DNA from: Cerrena zonata
Lineage: Eukaryota; Basidiomycota; Agaricomycetes; Polyporales; Cerrenaceae
Assembly (NCBI GenBank): GCA_038087015.1
Contig: JASBNA010000028.1
Coordinates: 124,001-188,000 of the forward strand
Direction of reading: 5' to 3'
Length of the DNA stretch: 64,000 bases
Positions 50,067-61,031 of the stretch are shown here, one piece after another. A model generated the notes under the pieces. The model searched no databases. It had not been told where the DNA came from and was given only the letters and a program-made list of their open reading frames with translations. Each line of letters starts with the position of its first letter. Position 1 is the stretch's first letter. The translations under genes were made by a program, and so were the position numbers.

Positions 50067-51539
50067 TCAATCACAGTAGTAAATTTCACCTCTTATACCA
50101 CCCATTACAACCTTACTTGACTCTTGGGGATGAGCCTTGATACAATTAATGCATTTGTCGCTGATTTTGATTTTATTGATGATCTTACAAGTTTTCCAGT
50201 CCCAAAAAAAGGCAAAACCTTTTGAATCACCACTCATGAGAATCTTACCGTCAGGAGAGAAGTCAATACCGATACCGAAACCAGCAACGTTATGACCTAG
50301 GAAATGTTTTTTCTTGTTAAATTTATATTTCCCATAGCCTTGAATTACACTAATTGAATTATCCATACTTTGTAATGCGATATATTTTTGATTTGGATAA
50401 ATGGCTGCAAATGGCATTGAGTGCTGGGAAGGATCCGAGATAAACTTGATTGGTATATTAATTTGCCAATCCCAAAATCTGACTGTTTTGTCGTCTGACG
50501 TGGACATAAACCTGTTCCCTTCGTCGATGATCGTCAACGAATTTATTGCACCTAGATGATGATCATAGGTTTGAGTTGGAGCTTGTGAGGTTGATTCTAG
50601 GTCGTAGTGTTCAATCTTATGATTCGTTAAACCAACAATAAATTCATTGTTCTTTAAAGGATTAAATTTTATCACATTTGGGATTGACCGAAGCTGGATT
50701 GTTTCTAATATGTTCCCAGTTTCTGTATCCCATAAGATAACCTTTTTATCAAACCCACAACTTAAAAATCGACTTCCGTCATTATTAAATGTGATATCCT
50801 TAACAGCATGGCTATGTCCATAATAACCTCTAAGTAATTCTCGTTTATGGTACATGTCCCATAGATATATTTTACCATCATTACTTGCAGATAATAGTAA
50901 GTGACCTGACTTTGGAAAAAATTCAAGTTTGGTTATTCCCTTTGAATGGCCTTTGAATGTGTGAATCACTCTTTTCGGTACAAAACACTCTTGAGACCCC
51001 GGTTCTTTCAATAAGTTGACATCAAGATCTCTCGGTATATGTAAATAGCTTCTTCCCAAATAATCCTGCTTCGAACTCCCTAAAAATTCAGTGGTCACCT
51101 TAGGAGTATCAAGAACGTAATCCTGGTCGTCTGTTTCTTCCACAGCATCGTCTTCCTCTTGCTCCACGTCTTGCTCCACCTCTTGTTCGCTTTCAGATCT
51201 TGATATACTTTCGGACGCCAGTGATTGCCATGGATCAGCATAATCAAAATCCTCCGAAACCTTCTGCTTCTTTCTTTTCTTCTTATTCTTGGTGAGTTGG
51301 GCTTTTCTTTTCAAATCCAAGCGTCGTTGGAATTCAAAGTCAGCCTTGTTAGTGAGATTCTCCAGCAATCTTCCACTAAATGTAGTTTTACTCATGGTCG
51401 TAGGACCTGGTATCATCTCTGAGCCAGTTTCTATATTGACATCTGGAGCACCAATGAGAGTGTTCCGAGCCAATTGGCCAAATCTTTCTTCCCGCGAGGT
51501 ATCTTCCTCCTCCGAAGAGTATCCCTGTAACAAAGACAT
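50067..51539 (-). CDS. PRP17: Prp17/Cdc40 splicing factor (WD40)
   Basis: About 490 residues from the ATG at 51539 (MSLLQGYSSEEED), the start that resembles the family. ATGs at 51545 and 51635 in the same frame would add 2 or 32 residues. The N-terminal part is charged (KNKKKRKKQK; acidic runs). Before the propeller is SYLHIPRDLDVNLLK and then the family-specific CFVPKRVIHTFKGHSKGIT. Seven WD repeats follow (for example LLLSASNDGKIYLWD, FLSCGFDKKVILWDTETG). Prp17 acts in the second step of pre-mRNA splicing. It is divergent from BCP1; in S. cerevisiae these genes are also close (YDR364C, YDR361C). Confidence 0.94.
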   Translation of the reverse strand: MSLLQGYSSEEEDTSREERFGQLARNTLIGAPDVNIETGSEMIPGPTTMSKTTFSGRLLENLTNKADFEFQRRLDLKRKAQLTKNKKKRKKQKVSEDFDYADPWQSLASESISRSESEQEVEQDVEQEEDDAVEETDDQDYVLDTPKVTTEFLGSSKQDYLGRSYLHIPRDLDVNLLKEPGSQECFVPKRVIHTFKGHSKGITKLEFFPKSGHLLLSASNDGKIYLWDMYHKRELLRGYYGHSHAVKDITFNNDGSRFLSCGFDKKVILWDTETGNILETIQLRSIPNVIKFNPLKNNEFIVGLTNHKIEHYDLESTSQAPTQTYDHHLGAINSLTIIDEGNRFMSTSDDKTVRFWDWQINIPIKFISDPSQHSMPFAAIYPNQKYIALQSMDNSISVIQGYGKYKFNKKKHFLGHNVAGFGIGIDFSPDGKILMSGDSKGFAFFWDWKTCKIINKIKISDKCINCIKAHPQESSKVVMGGIRGEIYYCD

Positions 51540-51723
51540 CTCCATATACCTATGTTTAATGAAGATGGTATCTCTGGGGTTGTAGTAGCTAATCGAGTCG
51601 TATAAAAAATCCGTACAAATATTAAGAAAAGTCATCGCAAAAAAAAAAAAAATGAATTTTTCAGTTTGACTTAATACCCAAATAACTAGTTTTTAATCGT
51701 AATAGCCAATTATAATTGAAGCA

Positions 51724-52603
51724 ATGGGGAAAAGACCGGCTCAAGACTCTGATTCTGACATCGATGTCAGTAGTACCGACTCCGAAAGTGAAATGGAACA
51801 ACAAGAACCAGAACAAGAAGAAATTGTTAATGTTGATTTTGATTACTTTGATTTAAATCCCGATGTTGATTTCCATGCCACCAAAACATTTCTCCGTCAA
51901 CTACTTGGAGATGATTGCAACGAGTTTGATATCTCAGGCTTAGGCTGATTTGATATTGACCAAAAACTCTGTTGGTACCACCATCAAAACCGAAGGTAAA
52001 GAAAGTGATCCGTTTGCATTATTATCGGTGATCAATTTGGCAGAACACGGAGACAAGCCATGTGTTAAACAATTGATTGATTATTTTTACCAAAAAACAT
52101 CCAGAAGCACCGAATACAATATGTTTTTAAGAAAATTATTGGCTAAAGATTCAAAATTGAAAGTTGGTTTGATAATAAGTGACCGTATGATCAATATGCC
52201 AGTAGAAGTTGTTCCTCCAATGTATAAAATGTTATTAGAAGAAATGGCTAAAGCTGAAGATGCCCATGAAAAATACGAATTTGACTGGTTCTTAATCCCA
52301 TCCAAAATCTATAAAATAGTTACTGCAAATTTCCAAAGCGAAAATGATCAAAAATCAAAGAAATCAAAAGCCGCAAATGATGCTGTCGTTGAACAAAGTG
52401 ATTATTTCCATTATGAGGATATAGTTTTGGAAGAAAACGCCAAATTCCACCAAAGTTTCGACTACAATGTCAAGCAAGATACCGATTCAAGAAGAGTCTT
52501 CACCGAATACGGTATTGATCCTCAGTTGAGTTTAATCCTTATAGACAAAGACAGTTTGGCCAAGTCCATTCCTCAAATGGAGGAAAAGTTCCCACCTTTC
52601 TAA
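51724..52603 (+). CDS. BCP1: Bcp1 nuclear export chaperone, split by an apparent +1 frameshift
   Basis: Frame one (51724-51948) has an acidic start and then [19 protein letters not shown] and [15 protein letters not shown] before TGA. The +1 frame continues at once with [34 protein letters not shown] and onward to EEKFPPF at 52603. Together they make one BCIP/Bcp1 protein of about 292 residues, the family length. Bcp1 is needed for export of the kinase Mss4 and acts as a chaperone for ribosomal protein uL14. The +1 frame carries TAG at 51941-51943, so the shift can only occur at TTA-GGC-TGA. Family-like ALADLIL suggests an extra G in TTAGGCTGAT, but a shift at the stop fits too. Confidence 0.88.
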
Positions 52604-52630
52604 TCATGTCTTTACTTCGTTTTCACATTT

Positions 52631-52724
52631 ACCTTTTACCTTTTACTTTCACCTTCACCTTTTACTTTCACCTTCACCTTTTACTTTCACCTTCACCTTT
52701 TACTTTCACCTTCACCTTTTACCC
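52631..52724. repeat. 19-bp minisatellite downstream of BCP1
   Basis: About five copies of a unit near CTTTTACTTTCACCTTCAC directly after the BCP1 stop codon. Confidence 0.88.
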
Positions 52725-52997
52725 TTTCCACTTTATGACTTCCTTCTTCCCATCTCTTGTATACTAATCTACATTCACCAGTCCTTATACTTCTAGTAGT
52801 CCAGTAGTTCAGCAGGTCTTTTGTACTGCAAAAATCCCTACTATTTTTTTTGTAAGGTATCGATTTTTCAGTTGTCGCACGACCAAACGAAAATTTTTCT
52901 GTCTTCGATATCAACCCATGAAAGATTTTCAAGATCATATCAAGAGAAGATAACCAGACTTCAAAGACAGAACTGGCTCTTGTTAGAATAAAACACG

Positions 52998-55733
52998 ATG
53001 GCACCACCACACAAGAACCAAAACTTCCGTCCGGAAAACGTTTTAAAGCGTGCCGAAGATTTAATCGCTGTTGGCCAAAATGAAGCAGCTTTAGAAACTT
53101 TGTATGAGTTTATTACTTCTAAAAGAATTCGTTATTTACAAGTTAATGACTTAGAACCTATTGCCCTTTTACTTGTTGAATTAGCTGTTGATTTAAGAAA
53201 AGGGAAGATTGCCAAGGATGCTTTACACCAATATAAAAAAAATGTTCAATTATCAGAAAATGGGTTAGAATCAGTTGAAGTTATTGTTCGTAAATTTGTT
53301 CAATTAGCTGAAAAAAAATTAGATGCTGCTCAAGCTAAGGCTGAAATTGAAATTGATCAAAACGAAGAAGATGATTTAGATGTTGCTCAAACTCCTGAAA
53401 GTATTTTATTATCTGCTGTTTCTAATACTGATTCTGCTGATCGTACTGAACGTGAATTAGTTACTCCTTGGTTAAGATTTTTATGGGAAGCTTTAAGAGC
53501 TACTTTGGATATCTTGAGAAACAACTCTAAATTAGAAGTCACTTATTCTGCTATTGTTACTCAAGCTTTCCAATTTTGTTTAAAATTTAATAGAAAAGCT
53601 GAATTTAGAAGATTATGTGAATTATTAAGAGCTCACATGCAATCGGTTACTACTCAAGCTCCTAAATTTGGTACTAATAACAATGCTATTGATTTATCTG
53701 ATGCTGAAACTGTTCAACGTTACTTGGATCAACGTTTCTTCCAATTAAATATTTCTGTTAAATTAGAATTATGGCAAGAATCTTTCCGTTCGGTTGATGA
53801 CGTTCACACTTTAATCACTGCATCCAAGAAATCTCCAAAACCAGTCATGATGGCTAATTATTATGAAAACTTGGCTAGAATCTTCGCTGTTTCTGATAAT
53901 GCTTTATTCCATGCTGCTGCTTGGAACAAGTTCTTTAACTTATATTCTCAATCTCCAAATGCTACCGATGAAGAATTAAGTCATTATGCTTCCATCCTTG
54001 TTTTATCTACTTTAGCCATTCCAACTAAATCTTTGACTACCAATGAAACTATTGTCGATGAACATAAAGCTAAAAATGCTAAATTATCTTCTTTATTGAA
54101 TTTGAGTCAAGTTCCAACTAGAGAAGGTTTAATTAAAGCTCTTACCAATAGAAACATTTTAAGTTTTGTTGATCCTTCTGTTAAAAAATTATATGATACT
54201 TTAAAGGAAAATGAATTCCATCCATTAACTGTTAAAAATAAAGTATCTCAAGTTTTTAAAGCTATTGAAAGTGATAAAGATTATAAACAATATATTCCTA
54301 CTTTAACCAGAGTTATTTTAATTAGATTGTTCCAACTGATTTCTCAAATTTATGAATCAGTTAAATTAGATTTCTTGGTTTCTTTAGGTGTTTTAGAAGG
54401 TACACAATTTACGTTAAACCCATTAGAAATTGAAGATTTAATTGTTAATGCTGTTAAAGATGGTCATTTATCTTTAATTATTGATCATGAAGCTGGTGTT
54501 GTTACCTTCAAATCTAATCCATTTGAAGATTCTTTCAACGATAAATTACCTTCTAAATTACAAACTTCTCCTTCTGAATTAGTTAGAAGTCAATTAACTA
54601 AGTTGGCTTTCACTTTATCTTCCACTGCTAAAGTCATTGACCCTCAATACGAAGCCCGTGCTAAATATAGACGTGAACTTGCTTTACAAAATGCTTTCCA
54701 TGAATTAATTACTGAACAAGAAGAAATTGCTGCTCGTGTTAAAGTTATGGAAGAACGTAGACGTATCGCTGAAAAATTGAAACGTGAACAAGAAGAAGAA
54801 GCTGCTAGATTGAAACAAGAAAGAATGGTTGCTGAACAAAAAGCTGAACAAGAAAGGTTAGTTGCTGAACAAGAAAGAAAGAGATTAGAAAAGCTTGAAA
54901 ATGAAAAACGTATGGTTTTAGAAAATGATAAAAGAAAGATTGCTGAAGAAATTAATGCTAAAGGTATTATTAAGATTGATTTAGACAACTTGAAAGATTT
55001 AGATACCGAAAAATTACAAATGATGCAAATCGAACAATTAAATAAAGATAAGAAAGATTTGGAAGAAAAATGCAAAGCTTTTGCTAAGAAAACTGATCAC
55101 GCTGAAAGAGCTTATAGACGTTATGAATTACAATTATTGGAAAAAGATGCTCAAGTCCAAAAAGAAAATTATATTAAGAAATATGAAGAATATAAGCAAG
55201 CTAAAATTGAAAAAGCTAAGAAAGATCATGCTAAAGCCATTACTTTAAGAGACCGTTTGGCCCGTATCACTCCAGATTATAATCAATTCACTGGTCGTAT
55301 CAATGAAAAGAATATGTCTAAGATTAATGAATTAAAGAAGAAAGCTGCTGCAGACTTAGCCCAAGCCAAGCAAGAACGTATTGAAGATTACAAGAGACAC
55401 CTTAGAGAACAATTATTAGCTGAAAAGGAAGAACAAGAAAGAATTGCCGAAGAACAAGCTGCTAAAGCTGCTAAAGAAGAAGAAATGGCTAAATTCAGAG
55501 AAGAAATGAGAGTTCAAAGAGAAAAAGATGCTAAACTTGCCAAACAAAGACAAGAAATGGAAGAAGAAATCGCCAGAAGAAATGCTTCTCGTGGTTCTGC
55601 TCGTCCAACTCCAAGTGCTAGTGGTTCTCCAGCACCAGCCTCTCCAGCATCAGCTTCTCCAGCACCAGCTGGTGATAGGCCATTGACTTTCGCTGAAAAG
55701 ATGAGATTGAAGAGAATGGCAAAACAAAACTAA
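52998..55733 (+). CDS. TIF32: eIF3a, translation initiation factor 3 subunit a (Tif32/Rpg1)
   Basis: 911 residues. The N-terminus ([20 protein letters not shown], then [12 protein letters not shown]) is the conserved eIF3a start. A PCI domain lies around residues 330-520. The last third is a highly charged coiled coil ([29 protein letters not shown]) ending in an Ala/Pro/Ser-rich stretch and [14 protein letters not shown]. eIF3a scaffolds eIF3 and contacts the 40S subunit near the mRNA entry and exit. Codon use is strongly biased toward a few AT-ending codons, as expected of a highly expressed gene. Confidence 0.96.
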   Translation: MAPPHKNQNFRPENVLKRAEDLIAVGQNEAALETLYEFITSKRIRYLQVNDLEPIALLLVELAVDLRKGKIAKDALHQYKKNVQLSENGLESVEVIVRKFVQLAEKKLDAAQAKAEIEIDQNEEDDLDVAQTPESILLSAVSNTDSADRTERELVTPWLRFLWEALRATLDILRNNSKLEVTYSAIVTQAFQFCLKFNRKAEFRRLCELLRAHMQSVTTQAPKFGTNNNAIDLSDAETVQRYLDQRFFQLNISVKLELWQESFRSVDDVHTLITASKKSPKPVMMANYYENLARIFAVSDNALFHAAAWNKFFNLYSQSPNATDEELSHYASILVLSTLAIPTKSLTTNETIVDEHKAKNAKLSSLLNLSQVPTREGLIKALTNRNILSFVDPSVKKLYDTLKENEFHPLTVKNKVSQVFKAIESDKDYKQYIPTLTRVILIRLFQLISQIYESVKLDFLVSLGVLEGTQFTLNPLEIEDLIVNAVKDGHLSLIIDHEAGVVTFKSNPFEDSFNDKLPSKLQTSPSELVRSQLTKLAFTLSSTAKVIDPQYEARAKYRRELALQNAFHELITEQEEIAARVKVMEERRRIAEKLKREQEEEAARLKQERMVAEQKAEQERLVAEQERKRLEKLENEKRMVLENDKRKIAEEINAKGIIKIDLDNLKDLDTEKLQMMQIEQLNKDKKDLEEKCKAFAKKTDHAERAYRRYELQLLEKDAQVQKENYIKKYEEYKQAKIEKAKKDHAKAITLRDRLARITPDYNQFTGRINEKNMSKINELKKKAAADLAQAKQERIEDYKRHLREQLLAEKEEQERIAEEQAAKAAKEEEMAKFREEMRVQREKDAKLAKQRQEMEEEIARRNASRGSARPTPSASGSPAPASPASASPAPAGDRPLTFAEKMRLKRMAKQN

Positions 55734-55953
55734 TAACAGTTCCGTTTCCATATATTAAAGATAACATCAGTGTATACTAAAATAAACTGCTTATTTCAAT
55801 CAAACAGACGTAGGTTTTTGTAGATTTTTTTCAGTCGAATCTTTTTTTTTTGTATGAACGCAGCAAAGACTGAAAAAATGTGAAATAAAAGTGAAAACTT
55901 ACCCCAGTATTTGCTGAATTACGATTTGATTAACTTACCATTATAGATAGAAA

Positions 55954-56949
55954 ATGTCAACTATTACAGTCATTGGATCGTTGAACTACGACTTGGTCAC
56001 CTTCACCAATAAGGTGCCAGCGGGAGGAGAGACTTACCAAGCCAATAGCTTTGAAAACCATCTTGGTGGGAAAGGTCTTAACGAAGCCTTAGCAGCAGCC
56101 AGATTATCCAGTGGAGCAACACATAAGGTTCGTATGGTTGGTAATATTGGGGATGATTCATTTGGGAAAGAGTTGAAGCAAGCATTGGTTGATGCCAAGG
56201 TAGATACCGAGTATATTAAGACCATTAAGAATCAATCATCGGGGGTAGCAGTTATTTTAGTTGAAGAAGAAAGTGGTGAAAACCGTATATTGATTACTGC
56301 TGGTGCCAATGGGGACTTGAAACCCACTCAACAAGAGTATCAAACGTATTTTTCACAAGTTGACGGGGATCAGTATGTTATTTTACAAAATGAATACCCC
56401 CATACAATTGAATCTATCAATTGGATTCGTGCCAATCATCCAAAGATCAATATATCCTATAATCCATCGCCATATAAGCCTGAATTGATTACCGAGAAAA
56501 CCTGGGCTCAGATTGATTTATTGATTGTCAATGAAGGTGAAGCACTTGACGTTGCTGCTAATTTGTTATCATCAAAAGAGAGCGATGAGTTTAAATCCAC
56601 TATTGAAAACGATAAAGTCAAAGGGTTCAGTCAATTAGCCGGCAAATTGCAACAGCTTATCAATCCAAAAAACGTTAGCACTGTGGTGATCACCATGGGT
56701 TCAGCAGGATCAATTTATACCAGTAAAGAAATTGAACCAACCTTTGCCCCCTCAGTCAAAGTAGATAAAGTTATTGATACTACTGGAGCTGGTGATACTT
56801 TTTTCGGAGGAGTTGTCCTGCAATTAGCAGCTGGTGAATCGTTACCAACAGCGATTAAGTTTGCCACTATAGCAAGTAGTATTGTTATTCAGAAGAAAGG
56901 TGCAGCCGAAAGTATTCCTACCATTGAAGATGTAAAGAAGCATTTATAG
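55954..56949 (+). CDS. RBK1: ribokinase
   Basis: 331 residues of the PfkB sugar-kinase family. N-terminal ITVIGSLNYDLVTFTNKVP and the glycine-rich HLGGKGLNEALAAARL, the substrate/dimer region, are present, as is the anion-hole and base motif DTTGAGDTFFGG with Asp281 as the likely catalytic base. It phosphorylates D-ribose to ribose-5-phosphate. The codon for residue 289 is CTG; serine there resembles other fungal ribokinases better than leucine, in line with CUG-Ser decoding (inference). It is convergent with the elongase gene; in S. cerevisiae RBK1 and ELO2 are also close (YCR036W, YCR034W). Confidence 0.93.
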   Translation: MSTITVIGSLNYDLVTFTNKVPAGGETYQANSFENHLGGKGLNEALAAARLSSGATHKVRMVGNIGDDSFGKELKQALVDAKVDTEYIKTIKNQSSGVAVILVEEESGENRILITAGANGDLKPTQQEYQTYFSQVDGDQYVILQNEYPHTIESINWIRANHPKINISYNPSPYKPELITEKTWAQIDLLIVNEGEALDVAANLLSSKESDEFKSTIENDKVKGFSQLAGKLQQLINPKNVSTVVITMGSAGSIYTSKEIEPTFAPSVKVDKVIDTTGAGDTFFGGVVLQLAAGESLPTAIKFATIASSIVIQKKGAAESIPTIEDVKKHL

Positions 56950-57090
56950 ATATATATAAATTTATGTAATTACATTAGAGAAAAGAAACACGAATAAGAA
57001 ATCATGAAAAATTAGTGATTAGAAGGAAAGTAAGAGAGATCATAGAATACATTTATGGAATAAATAAGTCAGAATAAGTAAATCTGACAA

Positions 57091-58098
57091 TTATGTTTTT
57101 CTAGCACGAACTTGAGATTCAGGAACTGGAGTTGGAGAATCATTTCTACCAGAAACATAAACGTATTCGTTAAGACGAGAAGCAACTCCTCCAGTAGAAG
57201 CGGCTCTAACTTTTCTTGATTTTTTAGAAGATTTCTTTTTGTAGACGTCGATATAAAAGGCAATGAATAATACCAAATAAGAAGAAAGAATTGCGCAACC
57301 GGAATAAGCAGCCAACATAGTACCGGCACAATCACCACAAACTGGTAAGACATTAAGGTAGTTAGAAAAGTAAGTGTAAACGATTTTTTGGTAAGTAGCA
57401 AAGTAGACAAAGCCTAAATCTAAGATGAATTGAATAATTTGGAAACGGGTAACCCATTCTTTCCACCAGACTCTAATACCTCTAGCAGCCAAAAAGTAGT
57501 ACCAATACATAACCACATGAACCCCCAAGTTAAGAGTGATTGGAACCCAGGAGATTGGAGTCAAACCAATCAACTGAGTATAACACAACAAGGCAGTGGC
57601 CCCATGGTGGTAAGTATGAAGAAAAGTTAATTTTTTCTGTTTAACAACCAAGAAAACGGTATCGATGAATTCACAAAATTTAGTCAAGTAATTCAAATAG
57701 TATAAGCAAACTAATTCTTGAGTCCAAGCATTTGGGTTACAAATAGCATAGAAGATACCGTGATGATAAATAATTGGAATTAATTGTTCGGCCATCAAAG
57801 TTAATAAAGTGAACGACAAAGTAGTTAAAAATAAGTTATGGACCTGGAATAATCCATTCAAAACAAGGGGAGTCCACTTGAACTTCTTAAATAAGTAATC
57901 TCCACCAAAGATCACTACATAATATGTAGCAATGGTACCGGCAGCCACTGGGAAAGTTGATAACGGTAATTCTCCAGCAATAAACTCAAACTTGGACGGA
58001 ATAAAAGCTCCTTGACTCAACTTGCCAACATACTCATCAAATAAAGGCCACAACGGGATACCAAATGGAGTATCAAAACTAGGTATAGCGAATGTCAT
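57091..58098 (-). CDS. ELO2: very-long-chain fatty acid elongase (Elo2/Fen1 type)
   Basis: 335 residues, ER multi-span condensing enzyme (3-ketoacyl-CoA synthase) for very-long-chain fatty acids used in sphingolipids. The catalytic HTYHH box is at residues 161-165, preceded by KFCEFIDTVFLVVKQKKLTFLH in two conserved pieces. NLGVHVVMYWYYF and RFQIIQFILDL are the later family motifs. The Lys/Arg-rich C-terminus faces the cytosol. Neighbourhood with RBK1 favours ELO2 over ELO3 or ELO1. Confidence 0.9.
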   Translation of the reverse strand: MTFAIPSFDTPFGIPLWPLFDEYVGKLSQGAFIPSKFEFIAGELPLSTFPVAAGTIATYYVVIFGGDYLFKKFKWTPLVLNGLFQVHNLFLTTLSFTLLTLMAEQLIPIIYHHGIFYAICNPNAWTQELVCLYYLNYLTKFCEFIDTVFLVVKQKKLTFLHTYHHGATALLCYTQLIGLTPISWVPITLNLGVHVVMYWYYFLAARGIRVWWKEWVTRFQIIQFILDLGFVYFATYQKIVYTYFSNYLNVLPVCGDCAGTMLAAYSGCAILSSYLVLFIAFYIDVYKKKSSKKSRKVRAASTGGVASRLNEYVYVSGRNDSPTPVPESQVRARKT

Positions 58099-58553
58099 TA
58101 TAAGATAAATCCCTAGATCAACCGGAAACGTATGAAAAATCTAAAGGAAAAAACAAAAGTCTAAATCAAAAAAAAACAAAACTCGGTTTTCAAACCAAAC
58201 TTCAACCAACACTGATCCAATAGAGCGAATACACGGTTATATATAAAGAATATCAAGTTGTTTATATTCTGCCAGAGTTTTTCGTTTTTTTTCAAGTATG
58301 GTGGCCGACACAAAACGTTATAGGCCATCGCACACGAAAGAAGAGCAAAGACGGAACAGGAAAAGAACAGCTGAATAACCGAAACTACTTGAATTAGTGC
58401 TCTACTTTCGAGCTTTTTCACGTTGAGTTGACCGGTTCATAAGCTGTGGGTAGCTCTTTGGTGGTATTGGATAGTTGTTGAACAGGATAGCTGAAGAAGT
58501 ATTCGGCTAAACAGTATATGAGGACAGAACAGAAGAGCATATGATTTAGTACC

Positions 58554-59151
58554 ATGGCACAAGTAACGCGAGGACCAGTCAAACATAGCCTGGTGGATGG
58601 TGGGGAACAGGACCCCAGTGGATCTGGAAGATCTGGTGGCAGCGAAAGTGAAAGTGAAAGTGAAAGTGGAAGTGAAAGTGAAGGTGAAAGTGAAAGTGAC
58701 AGTGAAAGCGATAAGTGAAAGCGACAGACCCATGGTGAAGCCGGTGTTTCTCTCCAAATCCAAGAGACAACCCGGCCAATCCCCCCAGGAGGACACCGAC
58801 AGGTTGAAGAGAATCACCTTATCCAAGGCAGAGCATTCGTTGCAGGTGGACGAAAAGGAAGTCAAGGAGGACCAATTCGACGGAATACAGGATACGGACG
58901 ACGTGGACCCTGAAGCAGAATATTTAGAGTGGATGCAGCGAGAGTACCAACGCTACCAGCGAGATCGATCGACGCTTAAGCTGGAAGAAGACGAAAAAGA
59001 TGCCTTGGTTAGACGAAGATTGAATCTCGAGGTGCCCAGTGTGGATGAGCCCAGTGCTGATGGGTCCACTTTGCAATTGGATCTCCCAGTCAAAAGACCG
59101 CACCCCCCGGCAAAACCTTCTCGTCCTACTAAGCTCAAACTTAAAAAGTAG
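58554..59151 (+). CDS. SPP381: Spp381/MFAP1-like tri-snRNP splicing protein, split by an apparent +1 frameshift
   Basis: From ATG 58554 the zero frame gives 54 residues ending in an acidic Ser-Glu repeat and TGA (58716-58718). The +1 frame continues with SESDRPMVKPVFLSKSKR, the MFAP1 RPVF-type motif, then DPEAEYLEWMQREYQRYQRDR, a match to the MFAP1 C-terminal block, and ends at 59151. Its total of about 198 residues is short for the family. The upstream part of the +1 frame reads (KV)n and is not real. Position directly before RIB7 and RPB5 is the S. cerevisiae order YBR152W-YBR153W-YBR154C, which strongly supports Spp381, a U4/U6.U5 tri-snRNP component. An internal ATG at 58731 (MVKPVFL) could give a shorter product. 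Confidence 0.75.
58640..58715. repeat. GAAAGT hexanucleotide array within SPP381
   Basis: About twelve degenerate units of GAAAGT/GAAAGC encode the Ser-Glu acidic stretch in the zero frame. Deleting the T at 58712 (GATAAGTG to GAAAGTG) would make the final units perfect and restore the frame. Confidence 0.85.
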
Positions 59152-59217
59152 TATAAGTAATTAACGAATTAACGACTATTGTTCTTTGTAAGTGACTAAA
59201 TTAGAAAATCAACTTAA

Positions 59218-60028
59218 ATGCGAATCAGATTTTTCACTGGACCTGCTTCTTCAGCAACGATGACTACATTAATAGATGGTGGATTAGAGTCTTGTCTTAC
59301 TAAATATCTTCCTCAGAATCTCCAGAAGAATGTTGACCGTCCATTCGTTACCTTGACCTATGCACAATCGTTAGATTCTCGTATTGCTGCTCAACCCGGT
59401 GAGCGGACGGCCATTTCTCATCAAGAAACTAAAACAATGACCCATTACCTTAAGATCAAAGCATGATGCTATATTGGTTGGGGTTGGTACGGTATTGGCC
59501 GATGATCCAAAGTTGAACTGTCGTTACAAGAAGGCTTTCTCTTTTCAGAGTGAAGCGTCCACGATCAAACCCGTGATCATTGATCCTAAAGCAAAATGGA
59601 AGTATTTGAATTCCCAATTGCATCAACTTGTTAGATCTGGAGAAGCCGAAGCTCCTTACATTGTCATTGACCGGAATACTACCTTGAGTGACGAAGAAAC
59701 GAATTGCTTAAAAGCAACTAGAGGTAAGTATATTGTTTTACCATTACTGGAGAAATCTAATGTTGATCAATGGAACTTGATATTAAAAGCATTGAAAGAT
59801 TTGGATATAAAATCCGTAATGATTGAAGGAGGTGCTAGAGTCATTAATGATTTATTGAAAATCCAAGCCCGTGAATATAAAATCATCGATAGTTTAATCA
59901 TCACCATTGGTCCGGTGTTTTTAGGTAAAGATGGGGTCGAAGTAAGTCCGGTTTCCAGTTTGGATTTGAGATTCGTCAAATGGTGGTCTGGCGAAAGAGA
60001 TAGTGTTCTTGCTGCTCTTCCTAATTAA
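59218..60028 (+). CDS. RIB7: Rib7 riboflavin-pathway reductase, split by an apparent +1 frameshift
   Basis: 2,5-diamino-6-ribosylamino-4(3H)-pyrimidinone 5'-phosphate reductase, the third step of fungal riboflavin synthesis, a RibD_C-type NADPH enzyme. The zero frame has RPFVTLTYAQSLDSRIAAQPG, in two parts, and HQETKTMTHYLKIKA then TGA (59464-59466). The +1 frame goes straight on with DAILVGVGTVLADDPKLNC, IKSVMIEGGARVIND and LIITIGPVFLGKDGVEVSP to TAA at 60026. Total about 269 residues. S. cerevisiae Rib7 has a His before the Asp-Gly/Ala-Ile-Leu-Val-Gly motif, which an extra A in ATCAAAGCAT would explain; a shift at GCA-TGA gives Ala instead. It is convergent with RPB5, as in S. cerevisiae. 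Confidence 0.9.
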
Positions 60029-60172
60029 ATACACTACACGAGATAATTCAATTTACTATATTACAAAGCTTTAAATGCTATACAATTATATAAAGCTTTT
60101 CAAAGGATACTTTTTTTTTTTTTAGTTTTTGGTTTTTTAATTTTTTTCAATTATTAATTTTTTTTCAACAAC

Positions 60173-60817
60173 TTATAAACAAATTCTGTAAGAAGCATAA
60201 CGACCAGAAGTTTCTGATTTTCTGATAATCTTGACAACTTCACCTCTTTTCAATCCCAAATATCTAGCCACGGGATCTTCTCTTTGAACCCTAGGTAATT
60301 GGGATTCCTTTAATCTATATCTTTCTAATAATTGTTTCTTTTCTTCTCTTGATAATCTAATGTGTTTAGGAACTAAAACATGATGAGTAATGTTAACAAT
60401 CAAGTCACTTTCTTGGAAAGTTTCGATGGAAGCTGGTGATACGGTTGGAATTAATTTATTAGCACTTGGGGTAATACTATTTTGATAAATGAAAATACCA
60501 GTACTGAAGTTCTTCTCACTAATATGAATACAGAAGTTTCTCATGGTTTTAATACCAACTGATGCTTCGTCACAGAATTCAACCCATAATGATCCCATAT
60601 CTGGAAATTTTTCTAATGACTCAGCAGTTGGATTGGCTTGGAAACACATTAGTTTTCTTTGTGCTTCTCCCATATCGTTACATATCTTACTTCTGAACTC
60701 ATCCAATGTCATATCAATTTCTTCTTGAGTAATATAGTATCCTCTATCTTTGACTAGTTCCTTAACCGTCTTAAATGATCTCCATAAACGAGATACAGTT
60801 CTATCAGTCTCTTCCAT
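60173..60817 (-). CDS. RPB5: RNA polymerase subunit Rpb5 (ABC27), shared by polymerases I, II and III
   Basis: 214 residues (S. cerevisiae 215). The N-terminal jaw domain has [20 protein letters not shown]. The conserved C-terminal assembly domain has [49 protein letters not shown] (in pieces) and YASYRICL at the end. It sits at the downstream-DNA jaw of the polymerases. Intact and clean, which is informative because its neighbours RIB7, SPP381 and DUF1 are frame-broken. Confidence 0.97.
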   Translation of the reverse strand: MEETDRTVSRLWRSFKTVKELVKDRGYYITQEEIDMTLDEFRSKICNDMGEAQRKLMCFQANPTAESLEKFPDMGSLWVEFCDEASVGIKTMRNFCIHISEKNFSTGIFIYQNSITPSANKLIPTVSPASIETFQESDLIVNITHHVLVPKHIRLSREEKKQLLERYRLKESQLPRVQREDPVARYLGLKRGEVVKIIRKSETSGRYASYRICL

Positions 60818-61031
60818 CTTATCTTATTGGTATTTTTTATTGGGAAAACAAGCAAACTTATCAAAAGTGGCCGCGTCGATGTATGGAAATGCTATTATAT
60901 GCTGGGATGGATACGGGGAGTCGGTGCTGTTGATGATTATTATGGGATTCTTCTGAGTTTTTCAGCTGGCTTCGATTTTTCTTTTTCTTTTTTTTTTTCT
61001 CATCTCTAAAAAGAACTGCACAAAAGAGAGT

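Noticed and set aside
51938..51948. Ty1-like shift heptamer CTTAGGC at the BCP1 break
   Set aside because: The heptamer is present but out of register: Ty1 needs CTT in the zero frame, while here the zero frame reads GGC TTA GGC, so the known mechanism would not give the required frame.
58597..58711. Open frame reading MVGNRTPVDLED followed by (KV)n repeats
   Set aside because: It is the +1 frame of the GAAAGT array; the zero frame from 58554 gives the Ser-Glu acidic stretch expected for Spp381, and (KV)n is a repeat artefact.
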